From Allobosea sp. Root483D1 (GTDB lineage: Bacteria; Pseudomonadota; Alphaproteobacteria; Rhizobiales; Beijerinckiaceae), in NCBI RefSeq assembly GCF_001429505.1, contig NZ_LMJW01000001.1, forward strand, positions 300,260 through 358,741: DNA of 58,482 bases. The letters run 5' to 3'. Both the position numbers and the translations under genes were made by a program. Of this stretch, positions 37,510-47,175 are shown piece by piece. Under the pieces are notes generated by a model. That model saw only the letters and a list, made by a program, of their open reading frames with translations. It was not told where the DNA came from and searched no databases. How positions within the stretch are numbered: position 1 is the first letter of the stretch; each line of letters starts with the position of its first letter.

Positions 37510-38127
37510 TTATCGGCGTTTGCGCCGCGCCGGTTCACCGCCGCCCGGGTTCAGGCCAACGACGATCTCCACTTCGCCGGAGCCCGGCGGCACGACGATA
37601 TTGCTCTCGACATGCGAGAAATCGGCGCCGGTCTGGCCACTCGGGATCGCTCCGCCGACGCGGGCGCTGCGCCGCGCGATGACTTGGTTGTTGCGCATCA
37701 CCTGGGTGTACAGCGTCGCGCCATAATTGCCGGGGCTGCCGGCCGGGCCGATCAGGATACGGCCCTCGATGCCGACCTTGAGGTTGAAACCACCCTCCTT
37801 GGTCGCCTGCGTGCATTCGCGCGCGACGGTGTTGATCGAGACCTGGCTGCGCAGACTGCCGCTATCTGGCCCCGACTGAGCGCGGATCGCGGCGCCGCCA
37901 TCGGAGATGACCACCTGCGGGCAGATGAAATTGACCTCGTCATCGGTCGGCAACTGATTGGGCGCCGGCGGCGTGCTCGACTGGAACATCAGAATATTGC
38001 CGAGCTTCTGCGTGGTGCTGGGCTCGCCGGTGCTCGACGAACCGGAGGAACCGCAACCAGCGAGCGCAAGCGCCAGGCCGGCGGGCAGAATGAACCGGCC
38101 GAAGCGGCCAGCAAAGCGATCAATCAC
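37510..38127 (-). CDS. Lipoprotein of unknown function, co-transcribed with ialB
   Basis: A 205-residue protein with a lipoprotein signal: residues about 12-24 hydrophobic and the lipobox ALAGC, so Cys25 is the likely lipidated residue, followed by a Ser/Gly-rich linker. Two further cysteines lie in FICPQVVIS and VARECTQATK. The C-terminal half has beta-rich segments (GFNLKVGIEGRILIGPAG, NIVVPPGSGEVEIVVGL). I recognise no domain. The start is a GTG whose GTGA overlaps the ialB stop, so the two are translated together. It ends about 80 bp before the riboswitch. Confidence 0.75.
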   Translation of the reverse strand: MIDRFAGRFGRFILPAGLALALAGCGSSGSSSTGEPSTTQKLGNILMFQSSTPPAPNQLPTDDEVNFICPQVVISDGGAAIRAQSGPDSGSLRSQVSINTVARECTQATKEGGFNLKVGIEGRILIGPAGSPGNYGATLYTQVMRNNQVIARRSARVGGAIPSGQTGADFSHVESNIVVPPGSGEVEIVVGLNPGGGEPARRKRR

Positions 38128-38633
38128 GGCAAAGCCTCCACGCCGGGGCCGAATCCGTTGAGCGAAACCGGAATACCGACCCCTTCCTCCGGCGTCTGAA
38201 ACACGATGAATGTGGCGCTCTTACCAGTCTTGAGCTGGCCGAGCAGGGTATCGTCCATCACCACCTCGGCGACGCAGCCGGTGGTCAGGCAGCGCACGAA
38301 GCCGGCGCGGCCGATATCCTTGTCGTCGATCTTGAGCCCGAGGCCGGAGGGCAGCAGCACGCCGAGCGGGGCGACGACGCGCAGCAGCCGGCTCTTCTGA
38401 TCGGCCGTTTTCAGCACGATGACGAGCAGCGTCAGATTCGGACGATCCTCGGCCGCGACGTTCTGCACGAGGGCGCATTGCTCGGCCTTGGCGCCCGGCG
38501 GCGTCTCGCAGCGCATCTGCCAGTCGCCATGGGTGGAGCGCACCGCACCTTGCGCATGGGCCGGCGTGGCCGAAAGCCAGCCGCAGCCGAGGACGGCGAG
38601 CGCCGCGGCCACGGGACCGATGATTGAGCGCAT
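38124..38633 (-). CDS. Invasion-associated locus B (IalB) family protein
   Basis: A 169-residue exported protein of the IalB family, named after Bartonella invasion genes but widespread in free-living Alphaproteobacteria. The signal peptide runs to about residue 28 (ATPAHAQ), then THGDWQMRCETPPGAKAEQCALVQ with the paired cysteines typical of the family, and CLTTGCVAEVVMD near 115. Function is unclear; a periplasmic role is likely. GGAGG lies 10 bp before the ATG. A 28-bp palindrome is 19 bp upstream of the start. Confidence 0.85.
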   Translation of the reverse strand: MRSIIGPVAAALAVLGCGWLSATPAHAQGAVRSTHGDWQMRCETPPGAKAEQCALVQNVAAEDRPNLTLLVIVLKTADQKSRLLRVVAPLGVLLPSGLGLKIDDKDIGRAGFVRCLTTGCVAEVVMDDTLLGQLKTGKSATFIVFQTPEEGVGIPVSLNGFGPGVEALP

Positions 38634-38651
38634 CCCTGTCCTCCTCTTCCA

Positions 38652-38679
38652 GGCGTGGGAATGCGCGCATACCCACGCC
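38652..38679. promoter_or_regulatory. 28-bp near-perfect palindrome upstream of ialB
   Basis: GGCGTGGG, A, ATGCGCGCAT, A, CCCACGCC: symmetric apart from one A/A pair. It lies 19-46 bp before the ialB start on the minus strand, where a repressor operator or a leader hairpin would be. Confidence 0.5.
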
Positions 38680-38881
38680 GAACGGCGCCCCCGCCATTAC
38701 GAGAGTGCGTTCCGACCATGCGTCCCGATTCCTGTCAAGGCGAAGCATCACCTACGCTCGCGCGACGGACTCGTGCCGGGAAGCACCGACCGGCCGCCCG
38801 GCAGCCATGCGCATGTCGCGTACTTATGCCGCACGGGCTGCGTCACAGCCTGTCATTGCCCCACTGGCGCAAGCGTGATCT

Positions 38882-38895
38882 TTGATTTATCGCAA
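38882..38895 (+). promoter_or_regulatory. FNR/FixK-type box before coxB
   Basis: TTGA-TTTATC-GCAA matches the alphaproteobacterial consensus TTG(A/C)-N6-(T/G)CAA. It lies about 102 bp before the coxB ATG. Oxygen control of the aa3 oxidase would fit; the match is short and needs proof. Confidence 0.4.
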
Positions 38896-38996
38896 TGCCG
38901 AAGAACCGGGGTGGCCAGACGTGGCGGTCCCGGCGCGCGCCTGTCTTAAGCTGACGAAGGCGGGCCGCGCGGCACCAAAGGAGCTATGTCGGACCG

Positions 38997-39878
38997 ATGC
39001 GATTTGTGACCACTCCTCTCAGGAACGCGCTGGCGGCCTTTGCCGCGGCTCTGGTGGCGTTTTCGCCGGCCATCGCATCAGCTCAGAACGGCATGCCCCA
39101 GCCCTGGCAGCTGAACCTGCAGCCCGCCAATTCCGAGGTGATGACGTTCATCCACTGGTTCCATGACTGGGTGAACGTCCTGATCTTCGTCATCACGCTG
39201 TTCGTGCTGGCGCTGCTGATCTATGTCGCCTGGCGCTTCAACGAGAAGCGCAACCCGGTCGCCTCCAAGACGACGCACCACGCGCTGCTCGAGGTCGCCT
39301 GGACGATCGTCCCGGTCCTGATCCTGGTCGTGATCGCGATCCCCTCCTTCCGCCTGCTCAAGCTGCAGCTCGAGATCCCGCAGGCCGACATGACTGTGAA
39401 GGTCACCGGCAAGCAGTGGTACTGGTCCTATGAATATCCGCAGGACGGCGCCGCCTTCGGCTTCGATTCGCTGATGCTCGACGAGAAGCAGCGCGCCGAG
39501 GCGATCCAGTCCAAGAAGATCGCCGAGTCCGAGGCTCCCCGTCTGCTCGCGGTTGATAACGAGGCGGTCGTCCCGGTCGGCAAGATCGTGCGCCTGCAGG
39601 TCACCGGCGCCGACGTCATCCACAAGTTCGCACTGCCGGCCTTCGGCGTGAAGATCGACGCCATCCCCGGCCGCCTGAACGAGACTTGGTTCAAGGCCGA
39701 CCGCGAAGGCATCTTCTACGGCCAGTGCTCGTTCATCTGCGGCCAGAACCACGCCTTCATGCCGATCGCCATCCGCGTCGTCAGCCAGGAGCGCTACACG
39801 GCCTGGCTCGCGGAAGCGAAGCAGAAATTCGCCAACGCAGCCGACGCCACCAGCAAGGTCGCCGAAGCGGCCCGCTGA
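38997..39878 (+). CDS. coxB: Cytochrome c oxidase subunit II
   Basis: Carries the CuA site that accepts electrons from cytochrome c. The 293-residue protein has a signal-like N-terminus to about residue 29, two membrane helices (about 58-78 and 100-118), and the CuA ligands His209, Cys244, Cys248, His252 and Met255 in the GQCSFICGQNHAFM segment. Typical aromatic WYWSYEYP is at 141-148. The ATG at 38997 is 13 bases after AAAGGAG; GTG 39006 is an alternative. First gene of the operon. Confidence 0.96.
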   Translation: MRFVTTPLRNALAAFAAALVAFSPAIASAQNGMPQPWQLNLQPANSEVMTFIHWFHDWVNVLIFVITLFVLALLIYVAWRFNEKRNPVASKTTHHALLEVAWTIVPVLILVVIAIPSFRLLKLQLEIPQADMTVKVTGKQWYWSYEYPQDGAAFGFDSLMLDEKQRAEAIQSKKIAESEAPRLLAVDNEAVVPVGKIVRLQVTGADVIHKFALPAFGVKIDAIPGRLNETWFKADREGIFYGQCSFICGQNHAFMPIAIRVVSQERYTAWLAEAKQKFANAADATSKVAEAAR

Positions 39879-39892
39879 ACCCGACATTCTAA

Positions 39893-41569
<1,677 letters not shown>

Positions 41570-41575
41570 ATACTT

Positions 41576-41603
41576 CGGCGGCGGGCCCAACAGCCCGCCG
41601 CCG
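41576..41603 (+). terminator. 11-bp GC-rich stem-loop between coxA and ctaB
   Basis: CGGCGGCGGGC (41576-41586) pairs perfectly with GCCCGCCGCCG (41593-41603) around CCAACA. No T-tract follows (CCCCTCC), so it is more likely a mRNA stabiliser or partial terminator that lifts coxBA over the downstream genes. Confidence 0.5.
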
Positions 41604-41701
41604 CCCCTCCCCCGAGCGCCTGATACGAGGCGTTCCGGGGACGGGCGGATCCCGCAAACGGTGTCCTCGGGCACCACGAAAATTGAAGTGAACGAGTTTC
41701 G

Positions 41702-42658
41702 ATGTCTGCTGCCTTCGATCAGATCAACCAGGCTGACGACGGTGTCGCGCTGAGTTCCACCGGCGAGGCGCGCGACTTCTTCGCGCTGCTCAAGCCCCGG
41801 GTGATGTTCCTCGTGATCGTGACGGCGCTCGGCGGCATGGTCGCAGCGCCCGGCATGGTCAATCCGGTGATCGGCTTTGCCGCTCTCTTGGCGATTGCAG
41901 TCGGGGCCGGCGCCTCGGGCTGCCTCAACATGTGGTGGGACGCCGACATCGACGCGGTGATGACGCGCACTGCCGACCGTCCCATTCCCGCCGGACGCAT
42001 CCTGCCCTCCGAAGCGCTCGCCTTCGGCCTGACGCTCTCGATCGGCTCCGTGCTGGTGCTCGGCCTTGTCGCCAATCTGCTCTCGGCGGCGATGCTGGCC
42101 TTCACCATCTTCTTCTACGCCGTCGTCTATTCGATGTGGCTGAAGCGAGCGACCCCGCAGAACATCGTCATCGGCGGCGCCGCCGGCGCCTTCCCGCCGA
42201 TGATCGGCGAAGCGGTGGTCACCGGCGATTTCGGCCTGACCTCGATCGTGCTGTTCGCGATCATCTTCCTGTGGACGCCGCCGCATTTCTGGGCGCTCGC
42301 TCTGGTGAAGTCGGCTGACTACGCCCGCGCCGGCATCCCGATGCTGCCGAACGTCGCCGGCCCGGCCGCGACGCGCCGCCAGATCGTCGCCTATACGCTG
42401 GTGCTCGCCCCCGTCGCGGTGCTGCCGGCGCTGATGGGCTTCGGCGGGCTGATCTACCTGATCGTCTCGGTGGTGACGGGGCTCGCCATGATCGGCCTGT
42501 CGCTGCGCGTGCTGAAGGTCACCGAAGGCGAAGCAGCCAACAAGGCCGCCTATGCCCTGTTCGGCTTCTCGATCCTCTATCTCTTCCTGCTCTTCGCCGT
42601 GCTGCTGGCCGAGAACGGCCTCGGCTTGATGTGGGCACTGCCCAAGGTGCTGGGATGA
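41702..42658 (+). CDS. ctaB: Protoheme IX farnesyltransferase (haem O synthase)
   Basis: Makes haem O from protoheme by adding a farnesyl group, the first step to haem A. The 318-residue membrane protein has the prenyltransferase motif [19 protein letters not shown] with its conserved acids and RT-RP pair, and the later [17 protein letters not shown]. It follows coxA after 132 bp and overlaps the next gene by four bases (ATGA). Confidence 0.96.
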   Translation: MSAAFDQINQADDGVALSSTGEARDFFALLKPRVMFLVIVTALGGMVAAPGMVNPVIGFAALLAIAVGAGASGCLNMWWDADIDAVMTRTADRPIPAGRILPSEALAFGLTLSIGSVLVLGLVANLLSAAMLAFTIFFYAVVYSMWLKRATPQNIVIGGAAGAFPPMIGEAVVTGDFGLTSIVLFAIIFLWTPPHFWALALVKSADYARAGIPMLPNVAGPAATRRQIVAYTLVLAPVAVLPALMGFGGLIYLIVSVVTGLAMIGLSLRVLKVTEGEAANKAAYALFGFSILYLFLLFAVLLAENGLGLMWALPKVLG

Positions 42659-42831
42659 GCCAGGACCCGCAGGACAAGAAGCAGCCACCGGCTCCCTTCT
42701 CGCCGGAGGACATGGCGAGGCGCAATCGCCGCTCGGTCGCGCTCGCGCTCGTGCTCGGCGGCCTCGTGCTGTTCTTCTTCATCGTGACGCTGGCCAAGAC
42801 CGGGCCGGCGATCCTCAACCGGCCGCTGTGA
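42655..42831 (+). CDS. CoxF-like small membrane protein
   Basis: A 58-residue protein: a hydrophilic head [20 protein letters not shown], a basic RRNRR segment, then one membrane helix ([20 protein letters not shown]) and a short tail. Such genes sit at this place in many alphaproteobacterial cox operons and are called coxF; the exact role is not settled. It overlaps ctaB by ATGA and lies 4 bp before ctaG. Confidence 0.8.
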   Translation: MSQDPQDKKQPPAPFSPEDMARRNRRSVALALVLGGLVLFFFIVTLAKTGPAILNRPL

Positions 42832-42835
42832 CGCG

Positions 42836-43414
42836 ATGAACACCGCTTCCCGCAACCGCCGCACCGTTCTTGCCTGCAGCGCCGCCGTGCTCGCCATGAC
42901 CGGGCTCTCCTTCGCCGCGGTGCCACTCTACAACCTGTTCTGCAAGGTCACCGGCTTTGCCGGCACGCCGATGGTCGGCACCGCCGCCACCGGCAAGACC
43001 AGCGACCGCATCGTCTCGGTCGCCTTCGACGCCAATGTCGCGCCGGCCCTGGGCTGGCGCTTCGAGGCGGAGAGGACGGAGATCAAGGCGCAGGTCGGCG
43101 TGACGCAGACGGTGTTCTACAAGATTACCAACACGTCCTCGCGGCCGATGACCGGCATCGCGACCTACAATGTCCAGCCGAACCAGTCGGGCGCCTATTT
43201 CGTCAAGATCCAGTGCTTCTGCTTCACAGAGACGACGCTGCAGCCTGGCGAGACCCTGGAAGCGCCGGTGGTGTTCTACATCGATCCCGAGATCGAGTTG
43301 AATCGCGAGCTCGCCAGCCTGAAAGCGATCACCCTGTCCTACACCTACTTCCCGTCGAAGAACGGGCAGCCGGTGGCGGAAAGCAAGGGTGACGGCAACC
43401 AATCGAAACTATAA
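42836..43414 (+). CDS. ctaG: Cytochrome c oxidase assembly protein CtaG (Cox11)
   Basis: A copper chaperone that loads CuB of subunit I. The 192-residue protein has one N-terminal membrane helix and a periplasmic beta domain with the copper pair Cys127-x-Cys129 in KIQCFCF; Cys36 is a third likely ligand near the membrane (LYNLFCKVTGF). It precedes coxC by 49 bp. Confidence 0.95.
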   Translation: MNTASRNRRTVLACSAAVLAMTGLSFAAVPLYNLFCKVTGFAGTPMVGTAATGKTSDRIVSVAFDANVAPALGWRFEAERTEIKAQVGVTQTVFYKITNTSSRPMTGIATYNVQPNQSGAYFVKIQCFCFTETTLQPGETLEAPVVFYIDPEIELNRELASLKAITLSYTYFPSKNGQPVAESKGDGNQSKL

Positions 43415-43463
43415 AGCTGCGCGACAAGCGCTGCACTTCTATGGACGCGGAGACTTGAGCACG

Positions 43464-44321
43464 ATGGCCGGGGCCCATACCAAGAACCACGACTACCATC
43501 TCGTCGACCCGAGCCCGTGGCCGATCGTAGGCGCCGCCAGCGCGACCATCATGGCGATCGGCGCGGTGATGTGGATGAAGGCGTTGCCGGTCGCCGGCAT
43601 GCACATCGGCCCGCTGGTCTTCGGCGCCGGCCTGCTCGGCGTGCTCTACACCATGCTCGCCTGGTGGATGGACGTGATCCGTGAAGCCGAGCGCGAGGGT
43701 CATCATACCCGCGTGGTGCAGCTGCACCATCGCTACGGCATGATCATGTTCATCGCCTCCGAGGTGATGTTCTTCGTCGCCTGGTTCTGGGCCTTCTTCG
43801 ACGCCAGCCTGTTCACCGGCGAGCCTATCCAGTACGCCCGCGCCGAGTTCACCGGCGGGCATTGGCCGCCGAAGGGCATCGAGACCTTCGACCCCTGGCA
43901 CCTGCCGCTGCTCAACACGCTGATCCTCCTGACCTCCGGCACGACTGTGACCTGGGCGCACTACGCCCTGATCCAGGGCGACCGGAAGGGCCTGAAGCAG
44001 GCCCTGTGGCTGACCGTGATCCTCGGCATCCTGTTCACGATCACCCAAGGCTACGAGTACGCGCACGCCGCTTTCGCCTTCAAGGGCAACATCTACGGCG
44101 CGACCTTCTTCATGGCGACCGGCTTCCACGGTTTCCACGTCATCATCGGCACGATCTTCCTGGCGATCTGCCTGTGGCGCGTCTATCTCGGCCATTTCAA
44201 GCCGGACCAGCATCTCGGCTTCGAGTTTGCCGCCTGGTACTGGCACTTCGTCGACGTGGTCTGGCTGTTCCTGTTCGCCTCGATCTATGTCTGGGGTGCC
44301 GGGGTCCCGGCAGCACACTAG
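43464..44321 (+). CDS. coxC: Cytochrome c oxidase subunit III
   Basis: The third core subunit, which stabilises the oxidase. The 285-residue protein starts MAGAHTKNHDYHLVDPSPWPIVGA and has seven membrane helices, with the conserved FFVAWFWAFFDASL and AFAFKGNIYGATFFMATGFHG segments. ATG 43464 is chosen; the upstream in-frame extension to 43389 overlaps ctaG and has no conserved character. A stem-loop follows before the DUF983 gene. Confidence 0.95.
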   Translation: MAGAHTKNHDYHLVDPSPWPIVGAASATIMAIGAVMWMKALPVAGMHIGPLVFGAGLLGVLYTMLAWWMDVIREAEREGHHTRVVQLHHRYGMIMFIASEVMFFVAWFWAFFDASLFTGEPIQYARAEFTGGHWPPKGIETFDPWHLPLLNTLILLTSGTTVTWAHYALIQGDRKGLKQALWLTVILGILFTITQGYEYAHAAFAFKGNIYGATFFMATGFHGFHVIIGTIFLAICLWRVYLGHFKPDQHLGFEFAAWYWHFVDVVWLFLFASIYVWGAGVPAAH

Positions 44322-44354
44322 GCCCGGGCCGAAAGCGGCCGCGAACCTCGAGAG

Positions 44355-44374
44355 GGGCGGCCGCAAGGCCGCCC
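44355..44374 (+). terminator. 8-bp stem-loop with GCAA tetraloop after coxC
   Basis: GGGCGGCC (44355-44362) pairs with GGCCGCCC (44367-44374) around the stable GCAA tetraloop, followed by TTTCC. It is probably an intra-operon attenuator or RNA-stability hairpin, since the DUF983 ATG lies just 21 bp on. Confidence 0.55.
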
Positions 44375-44395
44375 TTTCCATTTGAGGAGGCCGCG

Positions 44396-44770
44396 ATGGC
44401 GCAGCCGAAGATAACACCGCCCTCACCCTTTTCGACGGGCCTCGCCGGCCGTTGCCCGCGCTGCGGCGAGGGCAAGCTGTTCGACGGCTATCTCAAGCTG
44501 AAGCCGCGCTGCTCCGCCTGCGGCCTCGACTTCGCTTTCGCCGATTCGGCCGACGGACCGGCGGTGTTCATCATGCTGATCGCCGGCTTCTTCGTGCTCG
44601 GCCTCGCGCTCTATGTCGAGATCGCCTACACCCCGCCGATCTGGCTGCATCTCCTGCTCTGGCTGCCGCTGGCGCTCGTCACCTGCCTCGGGCTGCTGCG
44701 GCCGATGAAGGGGCTGGCGGTCGCGCTGCAATATGCCAACAAGGCCGAGGAAGGCAGGCTGAAGAAGTGA
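44396..44770 (+). CDS. DUF983 membrane protein
   Basis: A 124-residue protein with an N-terminal pair of CxxC motifs (Cys20-Cys23, Cys39-Cys42; GRCPRCGEGKLF and RCSACGLDF), which could bind a metal, and then two membrane helices. It belongs to DUF983 and is regularly found in alphaproteobacterial cox operons between coxC and surf1, suggesting a role in oxidase assembly. TGAGGAGG is upstream of the ATG. It overlaps surf1 by four bases (GTGA). Confidence 0.85.
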   Translation: MAQPKITPPSPFSTGLAGRCPRCGEGKLFDGYLKLKPRCSACGLDFAFADSADGPAVFIMLIAGFFVLGLALYVEIAYTPPIWLHLLLWLPLALVTCLGLLRPMKGLAVALQYANKAEEGRLKK

Positions 44771-45534
44771 GCGAACAGATTGCTTCCGCGAGCCGGCCAA
44801 AGCTGCTGCTGCCGGCCGCGCTGACCGTCATCGGCGTCGGCGTGCTCTTCTACCTCGGTGCCTGGCAATGGCAGCGCATGGACGAGAAGCGCGCCTTCAT
44901 CACGCGGCTGGAGACGCAAGCGCAAGGTCCCGCCGTGGGGCTGCCGCCAGCAGGCGAGTGGCCGCGGCTCGATCCTTCCGCCCTCGACCTGACCCGCTCC
45001 GTTGCCAAGGGCAGCTATCTCGACGGCATCGCCGGCGTGCGCACCACCATCGCCGCCGGGCCGCCCGGCTCGCGCCAGCTCTCCGGCTTCGGCCGTTGGG
45101 TCTTCCAGGGCTTCCGGCTCGAGGACGGCGCGACGATCCTGGTCAATCGCGGCTTCGTGCCGGAAAGCCGCTTTGCGGTGATCGCCCCGGCAACCGGAGC
45201 AGCGACCATCACCGGTTATCTGCGCGCACCGGAGGCCCGCAACAACTTCACTCCTGCCGATCTGCCGCAGCAGCGCGAGTTCTATACGCGCGATCCCGCT
45301 GGTATCGCCGCAGCGCTCGGCTTGTCGGGGGCCGCTCCGTTCTATCTCGAAGCGGAACGCCAGGGCGACGGGTTGACGCCGCCGGCCGGCGTCGACGTCA
45401 AGGAATTGATCGGCCGCATCCCCGACAACCACCTGCAATATGCGCTGACATGGTGGGGGCTGGCGGCGACGCTGATCGGCGTGTTCGGCGCCTATGGCTG
45501 GCAGGCACGCAGGAAGCCGGCTGATACGCCTTGA
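44767..45534 (+). CDS. SURF1 family cytochrome oxidase assembly protein
   Basis: An assembly factor for haem a delivery to cytochrome oxidase. The 255-residue protein has one N-terminal helix (about 12-30), the family segment GAWQWQRMDEK after it, the later RFWVNRGFVP-like motif (here TILVNRGFVPES), and a second helix at the C-terminus (YALTWWGLAATLIGVFGAYG). The start is a GTG overlapping the DUF983 stop. It is the last gene of the oxidase operon. Confidence 0.92.
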   Translation: MSEQIASASRPKLLLPAALTVIGVGVLFYLGAWQWQRMDEKRAFITRLETQAQGPAVGLPPAGEWPRLDPSALDLTRSVAKGSYLDGIAGVRTTIAAGPPGSRQLSGFGRWVFQGFRLEDGATILVNRGFVPESRFAVIAPATGAATITGYLRAPEARNNFTPADLPQQREFYTRDPAGIAAALGLSGAAPFYLEAERQGDGLTPPAGVDVKELIGRIPDNHLQYALTWWGLAATLIGVFGAYGWQARRKPADTP

Positions 45535-45585
45535 GGGCTTTGCGAATCCTACAGCCCTCATCCTGAGAAGCGCTCTGCCGGAGCC

Positions 45586-45641
45586 CGTCTCGAAGGATGC
45601 TCCAGGAGGTTCCGGAGAGAGCTGGAGCCTCCTTCGAGACG
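45586..45641. repeat. Imperfect 20-bp-arm inverted repeat after surf1
   Basis: CGTCTCGAAGGATGCTCCAG (45586-45605) and CTGGAGCCTCCTTCGAGACG (45622-45641) match at 19 of 20 positions around a 16-nt loop. Outer CCTGAG (about 45562) and CTCAGG (about 45670) extend the symmetry. It resembles dispersed repeats of related genomes and may end the surf1 transcript. Confidence 0.55.
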
Positions 45642-45759
45642 CAAGCTACGCTTGCCCCTCCGGATGGGGCTCAGGGCGGTTAGCCGGTCTGCATAGCCGG
45701 GCTTTGCCCTCCTTTGCCAACGGGCCTATAGGATCAGCACGACATCAGAGATCATCACC

Positions 45760-47175
45760 GTGCTGCATATTTCGACCCGTGGCGAAGCGCCGACGCTCTC
45801 CTTTGCCGACGCGCTGCTCGCCGGACTTGCCCGTGACGGCGGCCTCTATCTGCCGCAAGCTCTGCCGCGCTTCAGCGCGCAGGAGATCGCCGGCTTCGCA
45901 GGCAAGCCCTATGCCGACGTCGCCGAGCGCATCCTCGGTGCGCTCGCCGATGGCGACATCGCGCCTGGCGCACTGAAAGCCATGATCGGCGAGGCCTATG
46001 GCAGCTTCCGCCATCCGGCCGTCTGCCCGCTCGTCCAGCTCGGCGACAACCTGTTCTCGCTCGAACTCTTCCACGGCCCGACGCTCGCCTTCAAGGACGT
46101 GGCGATGCAGCTGCTCGGGCGATTGATGGACCATGTGCTGGCGCAGCGCGGCGAGCGCGCCACCATCGTCGGCGCGACCTCGGGCGACACCGGCGGTGCC
46201 GCGATCGATGCCTTCAAGGGGCGGAGCTGCGTCGACGTCTTCATCCTCTACCCGCATGGCCGCGTCTCCGACGTCCAGCGCCGGCAGATGACCACGCCCC
46301 TGGCCGACAACGTCCACGCCATCGCGGTCGAGGGCACGTTCGACGACTGCCAGAACCTGGTGAAGGCGCTGTTCAACCACCACGCCTTCCGCGACGAACT
46401 GCGCCTCTCCGGCGTCAACTCGATCAACTGGGCGAGGATCGCGGCACAGGTGGTCTACTACTTCACCGCGGCGGTCGCACTCGGCTCGCCGCACCGGCCG
46501 GTCTCCTTTGCGGTGCCGACCGGCAATTTCGGCGACATCCTCGCCGGCTGGATCGCCAAGCAGATGGGCCTGCCGATCGGCCGGCTGATGGTCGGCACCA
46601 ACAGCAACGACATCCTGGCGCGTACGCTGGAGACCGGCGTCTATGAGATGCGCGGCGTCGCGGCAACGACCTCGCCCTCGATGGACATCCAGATCTCCTC
46701 GAATTTCGAACGGCTGCTGTTCGAGGCGCATGGCCGCGACGGTGCAGCCGTGCGCCGGCTGATGCAGTCGCTGGCGCAGTCCGGCCGTTTCGAGATCGCC
46801 CCGGAGCCCCTCGCCCGCATCCGCGCCGATTTCGACGCGGTCTCGCAGGACGAGGCCTCGATCGCCAACGAAATCGGCACGGTCTGGCGCGAGGCCGGCT
46901 ATCTGCTCGATCCGCACAGCGCGATCGGCGTCGCCGCGGCGCGCAAGCTGCTCGCGAGCGACCCGGCAACGCCGGTGGTCGCGCTCGGCACCGCCCACCC
47001 CGCCAAGTTCCCGGCGGCCGTCGCCGCGGCGAGCGGCGTCACGCCCGCCCTCCCTGCGCACCTCGCCGACCTGATGGAGCGCAAGGAGCGGTTCAGCCAG
47101 TTGCCGAACGACCAGGGCGAGCTCGAACGCTTCATCGCCGAGCGGGCCCGGGCCGTCAGGAGTGCCGCGGCATGA
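45760..47175 (+). CDS. thrC: Threonine synthase
   Basis: A PLP enzyme converting O-phosphohomoserine to threonine. The 471-residue product has Lys112 in HGPTLAFKDVAMQ, the PLP-binding lysine, and the phosphate-binding VGATSGDTGGAA segment. The N-terminal domain (RDGGLYLPQALP) is that of the longer, type 1 threonine synthases. The start is GTG at 45760. Its stop overlaps the M16 peptidase start by four bases (ATGA). Confidence 0.97.
   Translation: MLHISTRGEAPTLSFADALLAGLARDGGLYLPQALPRFSAQEIAGFAGKPYADVAERILGALADGDIAPGALKAMIGEAYGSFRHPAVCPLVQLGDNLFSLELFHGPTLAFKDVAMQLLGRLMDHVLAQRGERATIVGATSGDTGGAAIDAFKGRSCVDVFILYPHGRVSDVQRRQMTTPLADNVHAIAVEGTFDDCQNLVKALFNHHAFRDELRLSGVNSINWARIAAQVVYYFTAAVALGSPHRPVSFAVPTGNFGDILAGWIAKQMGLPIGRLMVGTNSNDILARTLETGVYEMRGVAATTSPSMDIQISSNFERLLFEAHGRDGAAVRRLMQSLAQSGRFEIAPEPLARIRADFDAVSQDEASIANEIGTVWREAGYLLDPHSAIGVAAARKLLASDPATPVVALGTAHPAKFPAAVAAASGVTPALPAHLADLMERKERFSQLPNDQGELERFIAERARAVRSAAA

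Larger units (their letters stand above)
38634..38996. other. Divergent intergenic region between ialB and coxB
   Basis: A 363-bp gap without a credible gene. It holds the palindrome at 38652-38679, a small hairpin CGCCG-AA-CGGCG (38676-38687), and a FixK/FNR-type box at 38882-38895. No other structure was recognised. Confidence 0.5.
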
